NCBI GenBank assembly: GCA_026874595.1
Contig: CM049312.1
Location: 73,072,429-73,136,428 of the forward strand
DNA length: 64,000 bases
Direction of reading: 5' to 3'
From: Sipunculus nudus
Lineage: Eukaryota > Annelida > Sipuncula > Golfingiida > Sipunculidae
The notes beneath the pieces were generated by a model, which was not told where the DNA came from, did no database searches, and saw nothing but the letters and a program-made list of their open reading frames with translations. Position 1 is the stretch's first letter, and every line of letters begins with the position of its first letter. Shown in pieces: positions 24,095 through 35,051 of this stretch. Made by a program: the position numbers and the translations under genes.

Positions 24095-24425
24095 GTAACC
24101 CGGTTAATACGGTCCAAATGGCCGAAACTGCAAGTACAATGGCGATGAGTCTCGAAACAGTGTCGTTCACAAGATCGGGTTCGGCTCTCGAATGGCATGG
24201 CTTGGTCTCCGCTGCTAGGATCGGTAGAGGGAATGTAAGTTGCTTCTGGCTTTGGGGCTGTAGCTTTCCTGAAAGACCACCGACTCGGGATGAACGGTGG
24301 CGGCCGTTGCGACTCCCTGCTTGGCTTGGTGTTGGCTCAGAGAAGATGCTTAAGGAGCCCACAGGGCTGAGGTCCTGACCGCAGCAACCTGTAGCTGCTC
24401 GAAGAGCGTATACTTTCTTTGGCTT
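24095..24425 (-). repeat. Interspersed repeat R, minus copy
   Basis: About 330 bp matching, in inverse orientation, 27805-28160. Shared blocks: GGCCGAAACTGCAAGTA.AA, GATCGGGTTCGGCTCTCGA, GCTGCT.GGATCGGT.GAGGGAATGT and CAGCAACCTGTAGCTG. It is more GC-rich than its surroundings. In one frame the copies read A-T-G-C-C-G-Q ... Q-K-Q-x-T-F-P ... A-E-P-D-L, so it could also be a decayed gene, but the reading frame differs in its gaps between copies. A transposed non-coding element is the simpler reading. Confidence 0.6.
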
Positions 24426-25400
24426 GGCGTTAGGTATACGCATGCGGCTAGCAGTCGTACCCATTATATTCTCTCAGACTGATCCAATAAATACGTTGCG
24501 TATACACGTCTGCATATGCAGCACGTTTCGATCGCTCAGGGTAGCGATTGAAAAAGCATACGCATGGTAACGAACGGGGAAATTCCATTGTTTGACGTCA
24601 TTTATAAGGTATTCCTCTTGCAGATGACTTCTCTTCTCTTGCAGCTCTACAAACGTTAGGCCACATATTGCTGCATACATACTGCAAACGCATAGGTGTA
24701 TCGCAGGCGTACCGCATACGCATGTATGTCATGTTAGTTTTAGGCGGCTTTACCAACGAAACTTTCTCAAACGTAAACGTTCTACACGATGCCTACTACG
24801 AATAGCTATTGCCGTTTGATTGAGCTCTTTGAATTAATGCATATATTTAATTCGAATATAATTAGAATAATTAGAATATAACTAGATTATATTGGAGGTT
24901 TCATTGATACCATAGTCATCTCGGGGCTAAGGAAAAGAAACGACACTTTCCGAAGCAGGTATTGCTTCAACACATGTATAGTATTTAGCAGTGGCATCTC
25001 CCTATTGAAATGATTGTCCATTTTTATTGTGCCTTCATTAACATTAGGCACGGCTCACGGCGGCGTAAATATTACGTTATATATTAACGTGCAGCTGCCC
25101 CTGTTTGTGCCGCTGTAAACAGGGAATGTGCAGCTGTAATTCTAGATTTATGCAGTGTTAAATTTATAGACTGAAAAAAAACACTGGTATGTTTACAAAC
25201 ATTCAGTTACATTGGTGTAATGTTTTTTTTATAATTATATATTCATTCATAACATTCATGTTATATAAATTAGCTATATATGTGTGTGTATATACTAAAA
25301 ATCGACCGGTAATGGCCAATTGTAAAAGTCCTCTGTCTCTGATGATACTGATTTCTGCCCTTTATCGCTTGTCGTACATTCATCTTTGAATGCTAACGCT
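24426..25400. other. Intergenic 3' of the H/NC gene
   Basis: AT-rich. Contains a small CpG-rich patch near 25050-25140 (CACGGCGGCG and TAACGT palindromes). No gene supported. Confidence 0.4.
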
Positions 25401-25413
25401 GACGTGAATGTTT

Positions 25414-25983
25414 TTATGGTCGAGGCACCATATATTCAAAGACACGACCCAAGACACCTCTGGCCGCATTAAATAACGACTCATCAGCGTCCCTGGTTTC
25501 GCTCAGTTCCTGTCCAATCTCCTTGACAACCTCTTTGTTGTAGCACGGGTTGATTCTGCAGGCAGCCTTCAAACAGCGTTCTGTGTCGTCACGACAATTG
25601 TTGTTCTTTAGGTTATAAGTACCTTCCCAGTCTAACCACTCATCAACAATTGTCCACGCAAGACTCATTCCTATGGGTGTGCTTATATCTATCTCTTGAA
25701 CAGGATCAAAGAATTTAACATCTGTCTGGGGAACTCCTTCAATACTACGATCCGCTCTGGCATTTCCAGTGACACACCCAAGTTTTCCTTTTTTGCTGCC
25801 ATCTACCGGCCGAACATTTATAGTAAAGCGCCTATTGCCATCGAATGATATAATTATTCCAACATGGCGGTAAGGGAACTCCGATCTCTTGAAAACGGAC
25901 CAAGAGAAGCGGTCACACTTGTCGATCAGTTCGTAAATGTCCTTTCTGTCGTAGAATTCTTCACCTGCAGCAAACCCCGCCAT
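25414..25983 (-). CDS. LRAT / permuted NlpC-P60-like domain protein (uncharacterised)
   Basis: 189 residues in one coding exon, with the ATG at 25983-25981. Visible marks are Y-R-H-V-G-I-I-I (His40) and, 90 residues later, Y-N-L-K-N-N-N-C (Cys130) followed by an acidic helix and a second Cys. A His before a Cys preceded by Asn is the order of the LRAT / permuted NlpC-P60 (papain-like) fold, where the Cys is the nucleophile. Members are acyltransferases, phospholipases or peptidases; which one cannot be told. A conserved signal peptide or transmembrane segment is not seen, so it is probably cytosolic. Codon and base use are markedly more GC-rich than the flanks. The family assignment rests on motif spacing, not on a clear alignment. 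Confidence 0.6.
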   Translation of the reverse strand: MAGFAAGEEFYDRKDIYELIDKCDRFSWSVFKRSEFPYRHVGIIISFDGNRRFTINVRPVDGSKKGKLGCVTGNARADRSIEGVPQTDVKFFDPVQEIDISTPIGMSLAWTIVDEWLDWEGTYNLKNNNCRDDTERCLKAACRINPCYNKEVVKEIGQELSETRDADESLFNAARGVLGRVFEYMVPRP

Positions 25984-25993
25984 CTGAAATAAA
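25984..25993 (-). promoter_or_regulatory. Splice acceptor directly before the ATG
   Basis: On the minus strand the bases before the ATG read TTTTATTTCAG, a strong acceptor with its pyrimidine tract. The start codon is therefore the first codon of the exon and the leader lies in a separate upstream exon at higher coordinates that I could not place. Confidence 0.6.
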
Positions 25994-27800
25994 ATGATAA
26001 ATCGACTTTACTAAAACTACCTATGCTGTAATGATTTGGAAAATTAAGGTAAAGTAAACTGTTCGTTGCGACCAAAATGTTATGCCTGGTATCTGGAGCC
26101 ACCCTGTAAGAAGTCCCCACTACTGAACACCCCGTATACCACTGCAGGACTTGACCCTGGAGCGTCTGGAACCCTCTTTTCAACCACCCCAACCTTTTTG
26201 CAGGGATTCAGACCAATTCTTACATGCATCCTGGACCCCCTTTTTCCAGACCTAGGAACTTTTTATGTTTTGTTATTAGTCCACCTGCGTTGAACCCCTC
26301 CTTTTTCTAAATCCGAGATACGCCCCTAGTTCATTTGGGCATATAGTTCTTGGTACTGTTAAGTGTGCAAGCATAAAATCGACAAATAGGAAGCCTACAG
26401 TGGCCACAGCGACTGTTCAAATCTGTAGTAACTGTAAAATCAACAAGATTTTAACACACTTAAACAGGCCCTTGTCAGCTAAAGCGAAACTTTTAATGGC
26501 CGCCACGGCCGTCTGTACCATTAACTCTTGCGCTGAGCCAAAAACGGCAGTACTATATTTGGACTAAAAAAAACAAACCTCTATCTGTACATCTGTTTGT
26601 GTCTTCTGTGTTGTTTTATTTCATATGTGGAAAAGCATAGCTAAGACAAAAAATCATAAAAACATAACTAAAAACCTGGTTATATTAAGTATGAACTAAA
26701 CATTGGAGGTGATGTACCCTTTTAGCTAGACTGTCATAACTGATCATCACAAAGATACAGATTGTTAATTTAGTGAAAATATCGTGTATAGGGGCAACAG
26801 GTACAAAGTACCAATTGCAAAATACAAATAATCTACTGTGATGCATTGAAAAAATATATTTTTTATCTGGCAGTTGTCACTCACGGAGTAATGTGCAGTG
26901 GGGATGGTAATAGCTATCATACTGCTGTATATGTTATATTAGATACATTTTACGGCCCGGTGGGTTAAATGGGTACGTAAAGTTAAGTGAATGTAATTGC
27001 ATTCTTTAATGTGAAACATCTGTGTTTAATCACATATTTATATTATCATATTGAGAACAGGGAGAAACATGGCAGACCTTAAGATTTAAAGACGAATTTT
27101 TAAACAATAAAATACAAAAATAAGCTCCTTTCTCTCCAGTGGTGCCAGTTTGCCACTTTGTAATAAGCTTTCACTGGTAAATCTACTGGTCTTTTCATTA
27201 TGTTAATATGATGTTCTCTGTTATTTGGTCAAATAATATATATAAATATATAATTACAGGTTCACATCACCTTAAAAAAATGCTACTTCACTTGATTCTA
27301 CCATACTTTGAAAGTAACTAAGATAAAACAACACAAGGTTAGAGAGGTCAGAGATAAATCGATAACGAGTTAAGACCTTAGTCGCTTCGTGACAATATAT
27401 ACGTGGTGTTTGGAATTTCCATCGGCTGGATAAATATATGACGTATATTTGAAACGCCCATGGCGAAAGTCGATACGTATGTTTGTATTTGTGCTTGTAT
27501 ATTTTGAGGAAATGATTTGTTGTGATGAGTCATACTCGTCTATAATTGTAAAATAAAGTGCAAACACAGGCGTTCGAATTGCTGTCAGTATAAATATCCG
27601 TTTAATTTGTTACTATGTTATTATGTTATACAGTTAACACGTCTGGCGATGTCGATGTGCTATCACGGGAGATGCTGCGTCTTTCAATATATTACTATCG
27701 TTATGGTTATAATATAATATATGTATATAATAAATCGTGTTAGTCTGTAGTCGAAATTTAGGTAAAGAGTAAGAATGACACCTTTTAGATTAGTCTGACT
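25994..27800. other. Presumed 5' intron / upstream DNA of the H/NC gene
   Basis: No coding exon supported. The leader exon expected from the acceptor at 25984 should lie here or further right. The GC-richer patch at 26060-26310 shows no clear splice or gene signals. Confidence 0.35.
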
Positions 27801-27804
27801 GACT

Positions 27805-28160
27805 GAAGATGTTTTTCGCTCGTCGAACAGCTACAGGTTGCTGTGGTCAGCCCCGCTGTGGACCCCAGCCCCGAGCACACCTCAGGCATAGTTCTCAGAG
27901 CCAACAGGCGCGATGCCACCAAGCCAAGCAACAAGCCGCGAGAGACCGCCACCGTTTAACCCGCTACGGCGACTTTACAGGAAAGCCACAGCACCCACAG
28001 CCACAAAGGCAGAAGCAACCGACATTCCCTCCACCGATCCCAGCAGCGGAGACCCAGCCATGTCAATCGAGAGCCGAACCCGATCTTTGGACGACAGAGC
28101 TTTGAGACACATCGCCATTTTATACTTGCAGTTTCGGCCATTTAGACCGTATTAGCAAGT
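27805..28160 (+). repeat. Interspersed repeat R, plus copy
   Basis: Inverted partner of 24095-24425; about 355 bp. Compared with that copy it is richer in AGCCACAGC/GCAAGC words and has a Pro/Gln-coding stretch in the middle where the other copy reads differently. Borders are approximate. Confidence 0.6.
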
Positions 28161-28239
28161 TTTTTCTTCATGAGCAACAAGTTAGTAATAAAAACAAGTT
28201 AGTCTATCTGAGAGGCGTCACTCTTGCTCTTTACCTAAA

Positions 28240-28290
28240 CCTTATATATATATACATAAATATATATATATATATTTATTTATTTATTTA
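28240..28290. repeat. AT microsatellite
   Basis: (TA)n with ATTT interruptions, immediately after repeat R. Confidence 0.8.
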
Positions 28291-28672
28291 TATACACACA
28301 AAGTAGAAAATTAAACTGAAATCAAAAGCATCTCGAGCGACTGGGCTATTTTAGAGAATTACTGAATTTAGCATTAAACAAAAGTTAACTTATGCGGGAG
28401 ATTAATAGGACATTTTTAAACAGAACCATCCAGTAATTGGATCAGTTTGTGCCCAAAATATGTCAGAAATATATATAGAAAAATAATAATATATTTTAGA
28501 GACTGCTGAATTTACTGTGGGCATTGGCTAGTCCCTTGTGCAAATTCTCAAGATATATTATGATATAAAAAGAGTTGTCAGAAAACAGTGATACACTAAA
28601 GCTCCACAAAAGGCATATCATTTGTATAAGAGGACAACGTTGAAAATATTTGTATACAAGGGTCTTGTTTTA

Positions 28673-28673
<1 letters not shown>

Positions 28674-28707
<34 letters not shown>

Positions 28708-28724
28708 AATATATATATATATAT
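28674..28724. repeat. (CA)n(TA)n microsatellite
   Basis: (AC)n to about 28697 then (AT)n with one AA break, up to 28724, where the LTR-like unit begins. Confidence 0.9.
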
Positions 28725-29573
28725 TGTTACAGAGTACACACTTATACATATGTCTAGGCGTACACTGATGTCCAGCCGTTAACTATTAGTTCTGGTCTCT
28801 CCGGTCTGATTGCGTATAAGGGGCCACCCAGCCCAGCGTCTGCGCGGTGAGGCTGATGGCGTCCCCTCGACCCCTGCTCAAGATCCCATATGGATATATA
28901 TAGAGAGAGATAGAGTGTTTTCTGTTAAATTATATTTTTCATTAGCAACCAAGTCCTTATTTATACTTCTTAGAATAATAGAGTATCAGGTGGGCCTCTT
29001 TGTTCTCTGAATGTACATATATGCCATGATACCTTACTTTATTTAATTTTCCAGTTATTTATCATTTCTCAGTTGATAAATTAAGATCCACTTAGTATAA
29101 TCTAAGTTTATTTCACATTACAAGTTAATTATAATTCGTGAATACGTCACAATTAGTATTACTGATAAATTGTTGTGTGAGCTATCTAGCAAGGTATTAT
29201 TTATTGTTGAGCTTATAATAGTCTTTGCTTAATAGGCATTTTAAGAGCAGACAGGAAACACACATTTACTCTGAAGTGGACAGATAACGATACCAGCATC
29301 AGCCGTGTAGCCCTTGTTTCGTTAAGGTCCTCACTCACGCCTCTAGAACGTATAAGTATACTGGGATGGCATTGAAAAAGAGTCGGTGTCAAGTGTCAAG
29401 TCGGAGGTGTCAAGTCTCGAGTCTCCACTAGCCTGCTGTTTTAAGATATTTTAGTGTATGTGCATGCATGGTGCGAACCTGTACGGCTTTAATATATTGA
29501 TTAAACATCGTCTTAACGTCTGTCTGGAGTTCGAGTTTTCATGAGAGAACCTGCGAGTCGGCAACCCCTGACA
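28725..29573. mobile_element. Probable solo LTR
   Basis: 849-bp stretch starting TGTTACAG and ending CCCCTGACA, that is TG...CA, inserted into an AT microsatellite; ATAT on both sides fits a 4-bp target duplication but is not informative there. Inside are an AACGTATAAGTATA promoter-like box near 29350 and a late TATTGATTAAACATCG stretch near 29497, in the order expected of a retroviral-type LTR. No second LTR, primer site or pol gene is nearby. Confidence 0.42.
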
Positions 29574-31440
29574 ATATATATATGTTTTTATTTGGTGAAA
29601 AGGTAAAAATAGTAGGAATGACCAAACATTGTTTTACTTGAATCAAGTAAAATACTATAAAATGTGGATAGCAACAGAAAATATATTTATACTCGGACGT
29701 AAAACTGGTTTGCTGGTGGGTGATCGTCCATCATGCCTCTCTTGTTCTTGATTAATCGCTCAAGGTCATTCTAAAGATGTCTGTTTTCACAAGTTCCGAG
29801 CACCTCTTGTAATTATGATGCCATATTTCTAAATAATTCTACAATTAAAACTAAGGTGATCTGATAATAACGACGGGGTTGACAATAAAACAGAAAATGG
29901 ATAAAACAGAATAAAAACTAAAAAAGTCGGAACCTACAGGTATCTAGTCTAGTGTCTAGGCAGGCATAGATTGCTTTCGGCCGATGCATGTATCCTCCAA
30001 TCACTGAGAAGTATCCAAATACCTCCTTTGACTGGAATTAAATAATATTTAACAGGGTATTGAAATCTTACCGTTCAGCGATCCAGTTCTGTTGAAAAAA
30101 TGTGCAGTGACAGGCGTAATTAATGTATAACCACTTAAATGTTCCCTTCGTTTATCAATTACTTAAATTCATTTTAACTGAGGTTATAGATGATCAGAAC
30201 CACAAACAGCGACCCCTCTCGGAGATTTCCACGCATGGTCCCACATATCGATTTCGGTGTCCATATGGGGAAATTGCCATGACGCCTGGAATTTCCGTCT
30301 ACAGTAGACTTTACCAAAATTTGTACTCCTGCCAAATTATGACGCAATCCTTAAAAATTGCTCAGGCATTATATTAATTCACTTTATTGTGCCTAAAAAA
30401 GTGAATGGACCTGTATGTGTGCGCATACGTTAACCTAGTCCTACAACTCTGCTCAACACGCGGAGTGAACCTTTATTTATTGGACACAGGTACATACGTT
30501 CTTTAAACAGAGCAGCTACTTTTATTTAGCCTGCCCTGCTTGGCTTCAACCTGTGTTTGTCTCGAAGAAACCTATGATAAACAACACATATATATATATA
30601 TATATATACATATTTATATTTACAGGTCTGCAGTCTGTTCACACTCGCTTTTTTCAGTTTTCTCTAACGTTATATACAAGGTACAAGGACACAAGGTAAC
30701 CTGGTGCGTGCACTGCGTTATTTGTTTTCGTCACGTGATCAAAGTGCTGACTGCGTATTCTGGCTGAAATCCAAAACAATCCCTGTGACGAAAGTGTGAC
30801 GTGCGGTATTCCCAGGCAGTCTCTCCACTGTTTCAAGATATTAGGAAGCTTGTAAATTCACTGCTGACGGGGACAAGTTGGTGCTGCATATAGAAAGGAA
30901 GCATATGCAAATTGTAGGCTAATTCAGTCTATGATATTGATATAGTTATGATACAACGTAAATGTTTCTGGCCATATCGTATGAATGCAAGCCATGCAGC
31001 ACTCCAGTACTGAAGGCGCTTCCATAGGCAAACCACAAGAGCGGCACCAGCACCTTGCGACTGCTGTAGAGACTAACCACGCAGAAAGACCGAAATAAAA
31101 CTGGTATGTCACGCTCAGCGCCCGGGCTTTGTTTAATGAAGACTATATCCTGTGTACTTCATAATATGTAATATTGGAAAGGAGCGACTAAGGATTATAA
31201 ATAAGGGCGGGTACAAGCCACTGATAAGTTGTTCAGGTTATGGTTTTATGTGTAACATAACCACGAAGAGATCTCTACTGGTAAACATTTGACGTGATCT
31301 CATACAAACCAACGGAGCAAAACTTTCAGTTAGACTAGTATGTGTTTTTTTTTTAATCTGCATCCATTAACTACATAGTGTGCGGCCATACCCATGACCG
31401 AGGCTGTCTCCCAGCTCTAAGCTTTTTTTTAAATTCTGCG
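29574..31440. other. No gene recognised
   Basis: Intergenic DNA before the second ApoL-like gene. It contains a (TA)n tract near 30589-30610. No supported gene. Confidence 0.5.
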
Positions 31441-31448
31441 TATATAAA
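31441..31448 (+). promoter_or_regulatory. TATA-like box of the second ApoL-like gene
   Basis: TATATAAA, 138-145 bp before the ATG at 31586. A TGACGT(AACGTCA) palindrome follows at about 31455-31468, which resembles a CRE/ATF site and may matter for inducible expression. Confidence 0.45.
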
Positions 31449-31585
31449 GCTAAGTGACGTAACGTCATACCTTTAAAAATGTGTGTGACACATGACCGAC
31501 TGCTACAGTATTTGTGTGTATTATTTAAATGATCTGCATTTACAAAACTCCTCCCAACCTAGTACCGACGTTAACTGTCTCCGAG

Positions 31586-32380
31586 ATGGCTCAGTATATG
31601 GATGAATTTGAACTTCAAGAAGCCATTTTGAGGGCGCATTATATCATAACGGAACTGATCGATAAACTAGCAGAATGGTTTGATCACAGAGTCCATCTGG
31701 TTGCGGATTTAAGAAAAATAGCTGACGAAGTGGACAAATACAGTAGAAAGTCAGATGTAGGTAAACTTACGGGTTCGTCTGCAGCTTTGGCCGGCACAAT
31801 ATTAGCATTTGTTCCTCCGCTGAGCGCAATCGGTCTGGGACTGGCGCTAGGTGGCGCTATAGCCACGACAGGAATCGCAGTTTCTAAGGTGTCAGTGGAA
31901 GGGACCAAAAGTAAGGAGGCGCAGCAGCTACTAGAACGAGATGAGAAAGAATACAAGGAAATCACGAGCCTGTTGGAAAATATGGAACAAATAACAGTTG
32001 AAGCTTGTCAGAAGTTTCCACACTTGAACAGGGATGAGATACAAATGTTGCTATTATCAAGTCACATGGCTACAAAATCTGGACAGACTCTAGGACAGTA
32101 TGTGACTGGAATACACAGTGCTCTGATATCAGGGGCCACTGTACCCGTGGCCCTTAGGACTGTGCATGGTGTACTTCTTGGCGGGAAAACTGTTGCAGCG
32201 GCTGCAGGGAAAGTTATGGCTGTGGTAGCGGTACCCTTGACGGCTTATGACGTCATCACCAGTATCCTGAGCCTATCAAACGGGACCACATCTCCTACCG
32301 GGGACGAACTGAGAAAAATCTCCCAAACCCTCGAGGATGGTATGAAAGAGTTTGTTGAACTTTATTTTGCATTGACTTGA
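31586..32380 (+). CDS. Apolipoprotein-L-like protein
   Basis: 264 residues in one exon. The N-terminal helix carries the L-A-x-W-x-D-H-R segment and an L-R-K-I-A-D-E-V pattern found in ApoL proteins. A long hydrophobic hairpin lies at about residues 60-102, starting K-L-T-G-S-S-A-A-L-A-G and turning at P-P-L-S, with Gly/Ala-rich strands. A charged helix at 103-140 is followed by a second hydrophobic region (about 194-225) and the same C-terminal helix as the other gene (G-D-E-L-R-K-I). The frame extends 19 codons further up to 31529, but the ATG at 31586 sits in better context (GAGATGG) and starts with the acidic opening seen in its relative. This copy is closer to the vertebrate ApoL hairpin consensus than the gene at 21414. 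Confidence 0.82.
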   Translation: MAQYMDEFELQEAILRAHYIITELIDKLAEWFDHRVHLVADLRKIADEVDKYSRKSDVGKLTGSSAALAGTILAFVPPLSAIGLGLALGGAIATTGIAVSKVSVEGTKSKEAQQLLERDEKEYKEITSLLENMEQITVEACQKFPHLNRDEIQMLLLSSHMATKSGQTLGQYVTGIHSALISGATVPVALRTVHGVLLGGKTVAAAAGKVMAVVAVPLTAYDVITSILSLSNGTTSPTGDELRKISQTLEDGMKEFVELYFALT

Positions 32381-33060
32381 ATACAAGTCGCACCGCTTGA
32401 TATGAACCGCACTACTTAATACAAGCCGCAGTGTCTCTTGTAATCAGACCTCAAAGTTGTATGAATATGTAAGGTGCAATACACGACCAAACTACTACAG
32501 TGCCCACTCAGTGCACTACCAAGGCATCTGTTTTTGGTCATATAACTCATTTTACTCTGCACGGCTGCACGGTAAGTGTAGAGTACGTGACCGTACGATA
32601 TGACATCACAATATAATGATGTACTATCAGTGGAACCTTTCCTGAATACAGGTACACTTGATCTCAGTGTGGACAATGCTAGCACAATTATTTAATTTAA
32701 TCTGCCATTCATTGATTTACTAAGATTTGAAAAAAAATATGTTTAATTTATCAAGATTTTTAAAACAAATGTGTTTCAATTAAATGAAGTAATTTAAGAT
32801 GATTTCAAGAGTGCGAAATATTTTAAAATCTTGAAGAATTTATCCAGATGGTAGAACATTGTTTTGCATGCACGGAACAATTACAAGCTGCAGTGATGTA
32901 AGCACACCGCGGTGTGTCTTAAATATTGATTTAGTTTGTAGTAGGCCTATTTGTCTGCCCGGTCTATTATCTTACATACACAAATCTAGCTCATATCATT
33001 ATTACCTTGTTTATCAAATATTGCCAGAAAATGTCCTTTTTTTCTTTCCCTTACATATGA
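32381..33060. other. 3' flank, no gene
   Basis: No further gene. Short near-repeats of 'AAGATTTT.AAA.A.ATGTTT' occur at about 32720-32830. Confidence 0.4.
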
Positions 33061-33065
33061 TTTAA

Positions 33066-33142
33066 TCACACACACGCACAAACACACACACACGCGCGCG
33101 CGCGCGCGCGCGCACACACACACACACACACATATATATATA
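33066..33142. repeat. (CA)n(CG)n(CA)n(TA)n block
   Basis: Alternating purine-pyrimidine run with a (CG)n core of about 10 units flanked by CA repeats and then TA. Over 70 bp this is a strong Z-DNA-type sequence. Confidence 0.92.
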
Positions 33143-33607
33143 AGCAAGATACTGCTGAGTTCAAGCACTAGGTTATTGGTTATGATTGTCCTTATATATG
33201 GCATAACTTAAAGTAAGGTCATTTTGAGCAGTAAATTCAATCATTCAAAATAATTTATCCCCCTATTTCTTCGAGGTAGAAGGGCAAATCAGTAATAAGC
33301 CAGAGATAAATTGTATTGTACGCAATAGAAGTTTTCTAACTTGCGATTACATAATACATACACAGTCAACTAAAGCTGATCTAAGCTAATTATTCCTTAG
33401 CCCAATATACACGGAATTTGACTCCATTAATATATAACCCTGTAATCTTCAAGACAAGAGCTACAATGATAAATTATATGGGGCGTCATATGTCATCGTT
33501 GGTTACTTAAGTATCCTTCTGAGCTTGGTATCATATATGATCATAGATTTTGTAATTAACCGTGACTAATGATAGCCAAGGTAAATAATTTTTTTTTTCA
33601 ATCAAAA

Positions 33608-33610
<3 letters not shown>

Positions 33611-33688
<78 letters not shown>
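33611..33688. repeat. (CT)n(AT)n microsatellite
   Basis: Pure (CT) from 33611 to about 33644 followed by pure (AT) to about 33688. Confidence 0.92.
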
Positions 33689-33690
<2 letters not shown>

Positions 33691-34044
33691 TTTTGTCTGT
33701 GTGACACATTTCAATATCTTTCAAATGAAGTATAAGGTTTTAAAGAACAGGTAATCGTGTTTCCAGTATAGTTTGATTCTAAGCCAGGTTTAGACATGTT
33801 ATATTTAATGGTAAACAAGAAATGTATCCAAAGTCTATAATTTAAAATAATTAATATATTTCATTATCAATATATAAACATTTTTATCTGAATATCAGGG
33901 GGATCATTACATTGACTCCCCCCCCCCCCCCGGTAAAAAGTGGGGGAGGGGATATATACCCCAATCCCCCTTGTATTGACGCCCCTGCAAAATAAACATG
34001 GTCAGCTGTTAAAATATATGTATAAGCCAAAGGACTCTAGACCA

Positions 34045-34560
34045 ATAAAGGGGTGTTTCCATCTGCGTATTTAAATATGCGTATAAGAGTAAAAAATCGC
34101 TCATATTACTTTGTAACTGGGATATTTCCATCTGTCCGTCAGTGTATACTAAAAGTATGCGTATGTGAGTAAATGAGCCACAGGAGCGATTTTCACGCAT
34201 AGGGTCTACGTGAAGGCAGGGATTCAGGGTAAAATGACGTCCCTTCACCATGTTTTTTGTGAAAGGACTGCCCGGTCCACTTTACAAATGCATGTATATA
34301 CCTCTGCAAGTTCATGCATATGCGCGTATAAGCGCACATGGAAATACCTTTATTCAAACATATTCGCACATACGCATATACGCGAACATGGAATAACCTC
34401 TTGTTTGTAAAATGTTAAGGAAAACTGAAACAATGTTTATACATGCTCATGAGAGAGCGCTGAGCTGAGACCTTAAAGCAGCGTTTCCATATGTGTGTGT
34501 ATATGCGTATTTGTGCGCGTGGATGCGAATATGTGCGTGAATTAGTAGACGTATATATTT
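34045..34560. repeat. TTTCCAT/GCGTATA-bearing inverted repeat block
   Basis: TTTCCATCTG or TTTCCATATG starts at about 34056, 34123 and 34485, and its reverse ATGGAA.TA.C at about 34337 and 34386. Each is followed by a run of GCGTAT/ATACGC words, giving long alternating purine-pyrimidine stretches. The arms at about 34050 and 34400 could be the ends of a small inverted-repeat element; no clear target duplication was found. Confidence 0.5.
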
Positions 34561-35051
34561 GTAAAGTGGATCTATAGCAGGTCTTCCACAAATAGATGGA
34601 GACAAAAACGTGATTTTATCCATAATTCCCGTGTTTACGCAAACCCTATGGCGATCTCAGGCATATTTAGAGGTTTATCTGAATATTGCAGCAAACAGTT
34701 CTTTTTTGTTCATAAACATATAAAATGACAACAATCATACTTATAACCAAATTATAAACCCAATTACCTTCTTTACTTCAGATATATATGATAAATACCT
34801 TATAGGAAATATTTTTATATATTTGATATATAGATACTTAATATAGCATATATTTTCATGATTGTGTGGAGAAGATGTGGTTCTGGTCAAACTCTTTAAC
34901 CAAAAAGATGAAGATGTGCATATTGCACTGCTGAATAAAGTGTCCTACATTATCTTGCTGTTTATGTATGCTAGTATCATCGGGTTTTTTTTTTTTTTGC
35001 TCTGATGTCCTAAATTTTCTGTTTATGATTTCTATGGTAACTCCGTTTTTA

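Noticed and set aside
24027-28105. Long frames in both copies of repeat R (145 and 98 codons) that share peptide blocks.
   Set aside because: The frames share blocks only in part and gain gaps that are not multiples of three in places. DNA identity outside the frame is similar, which fits a repeat better than a protein. Not fully excluded.
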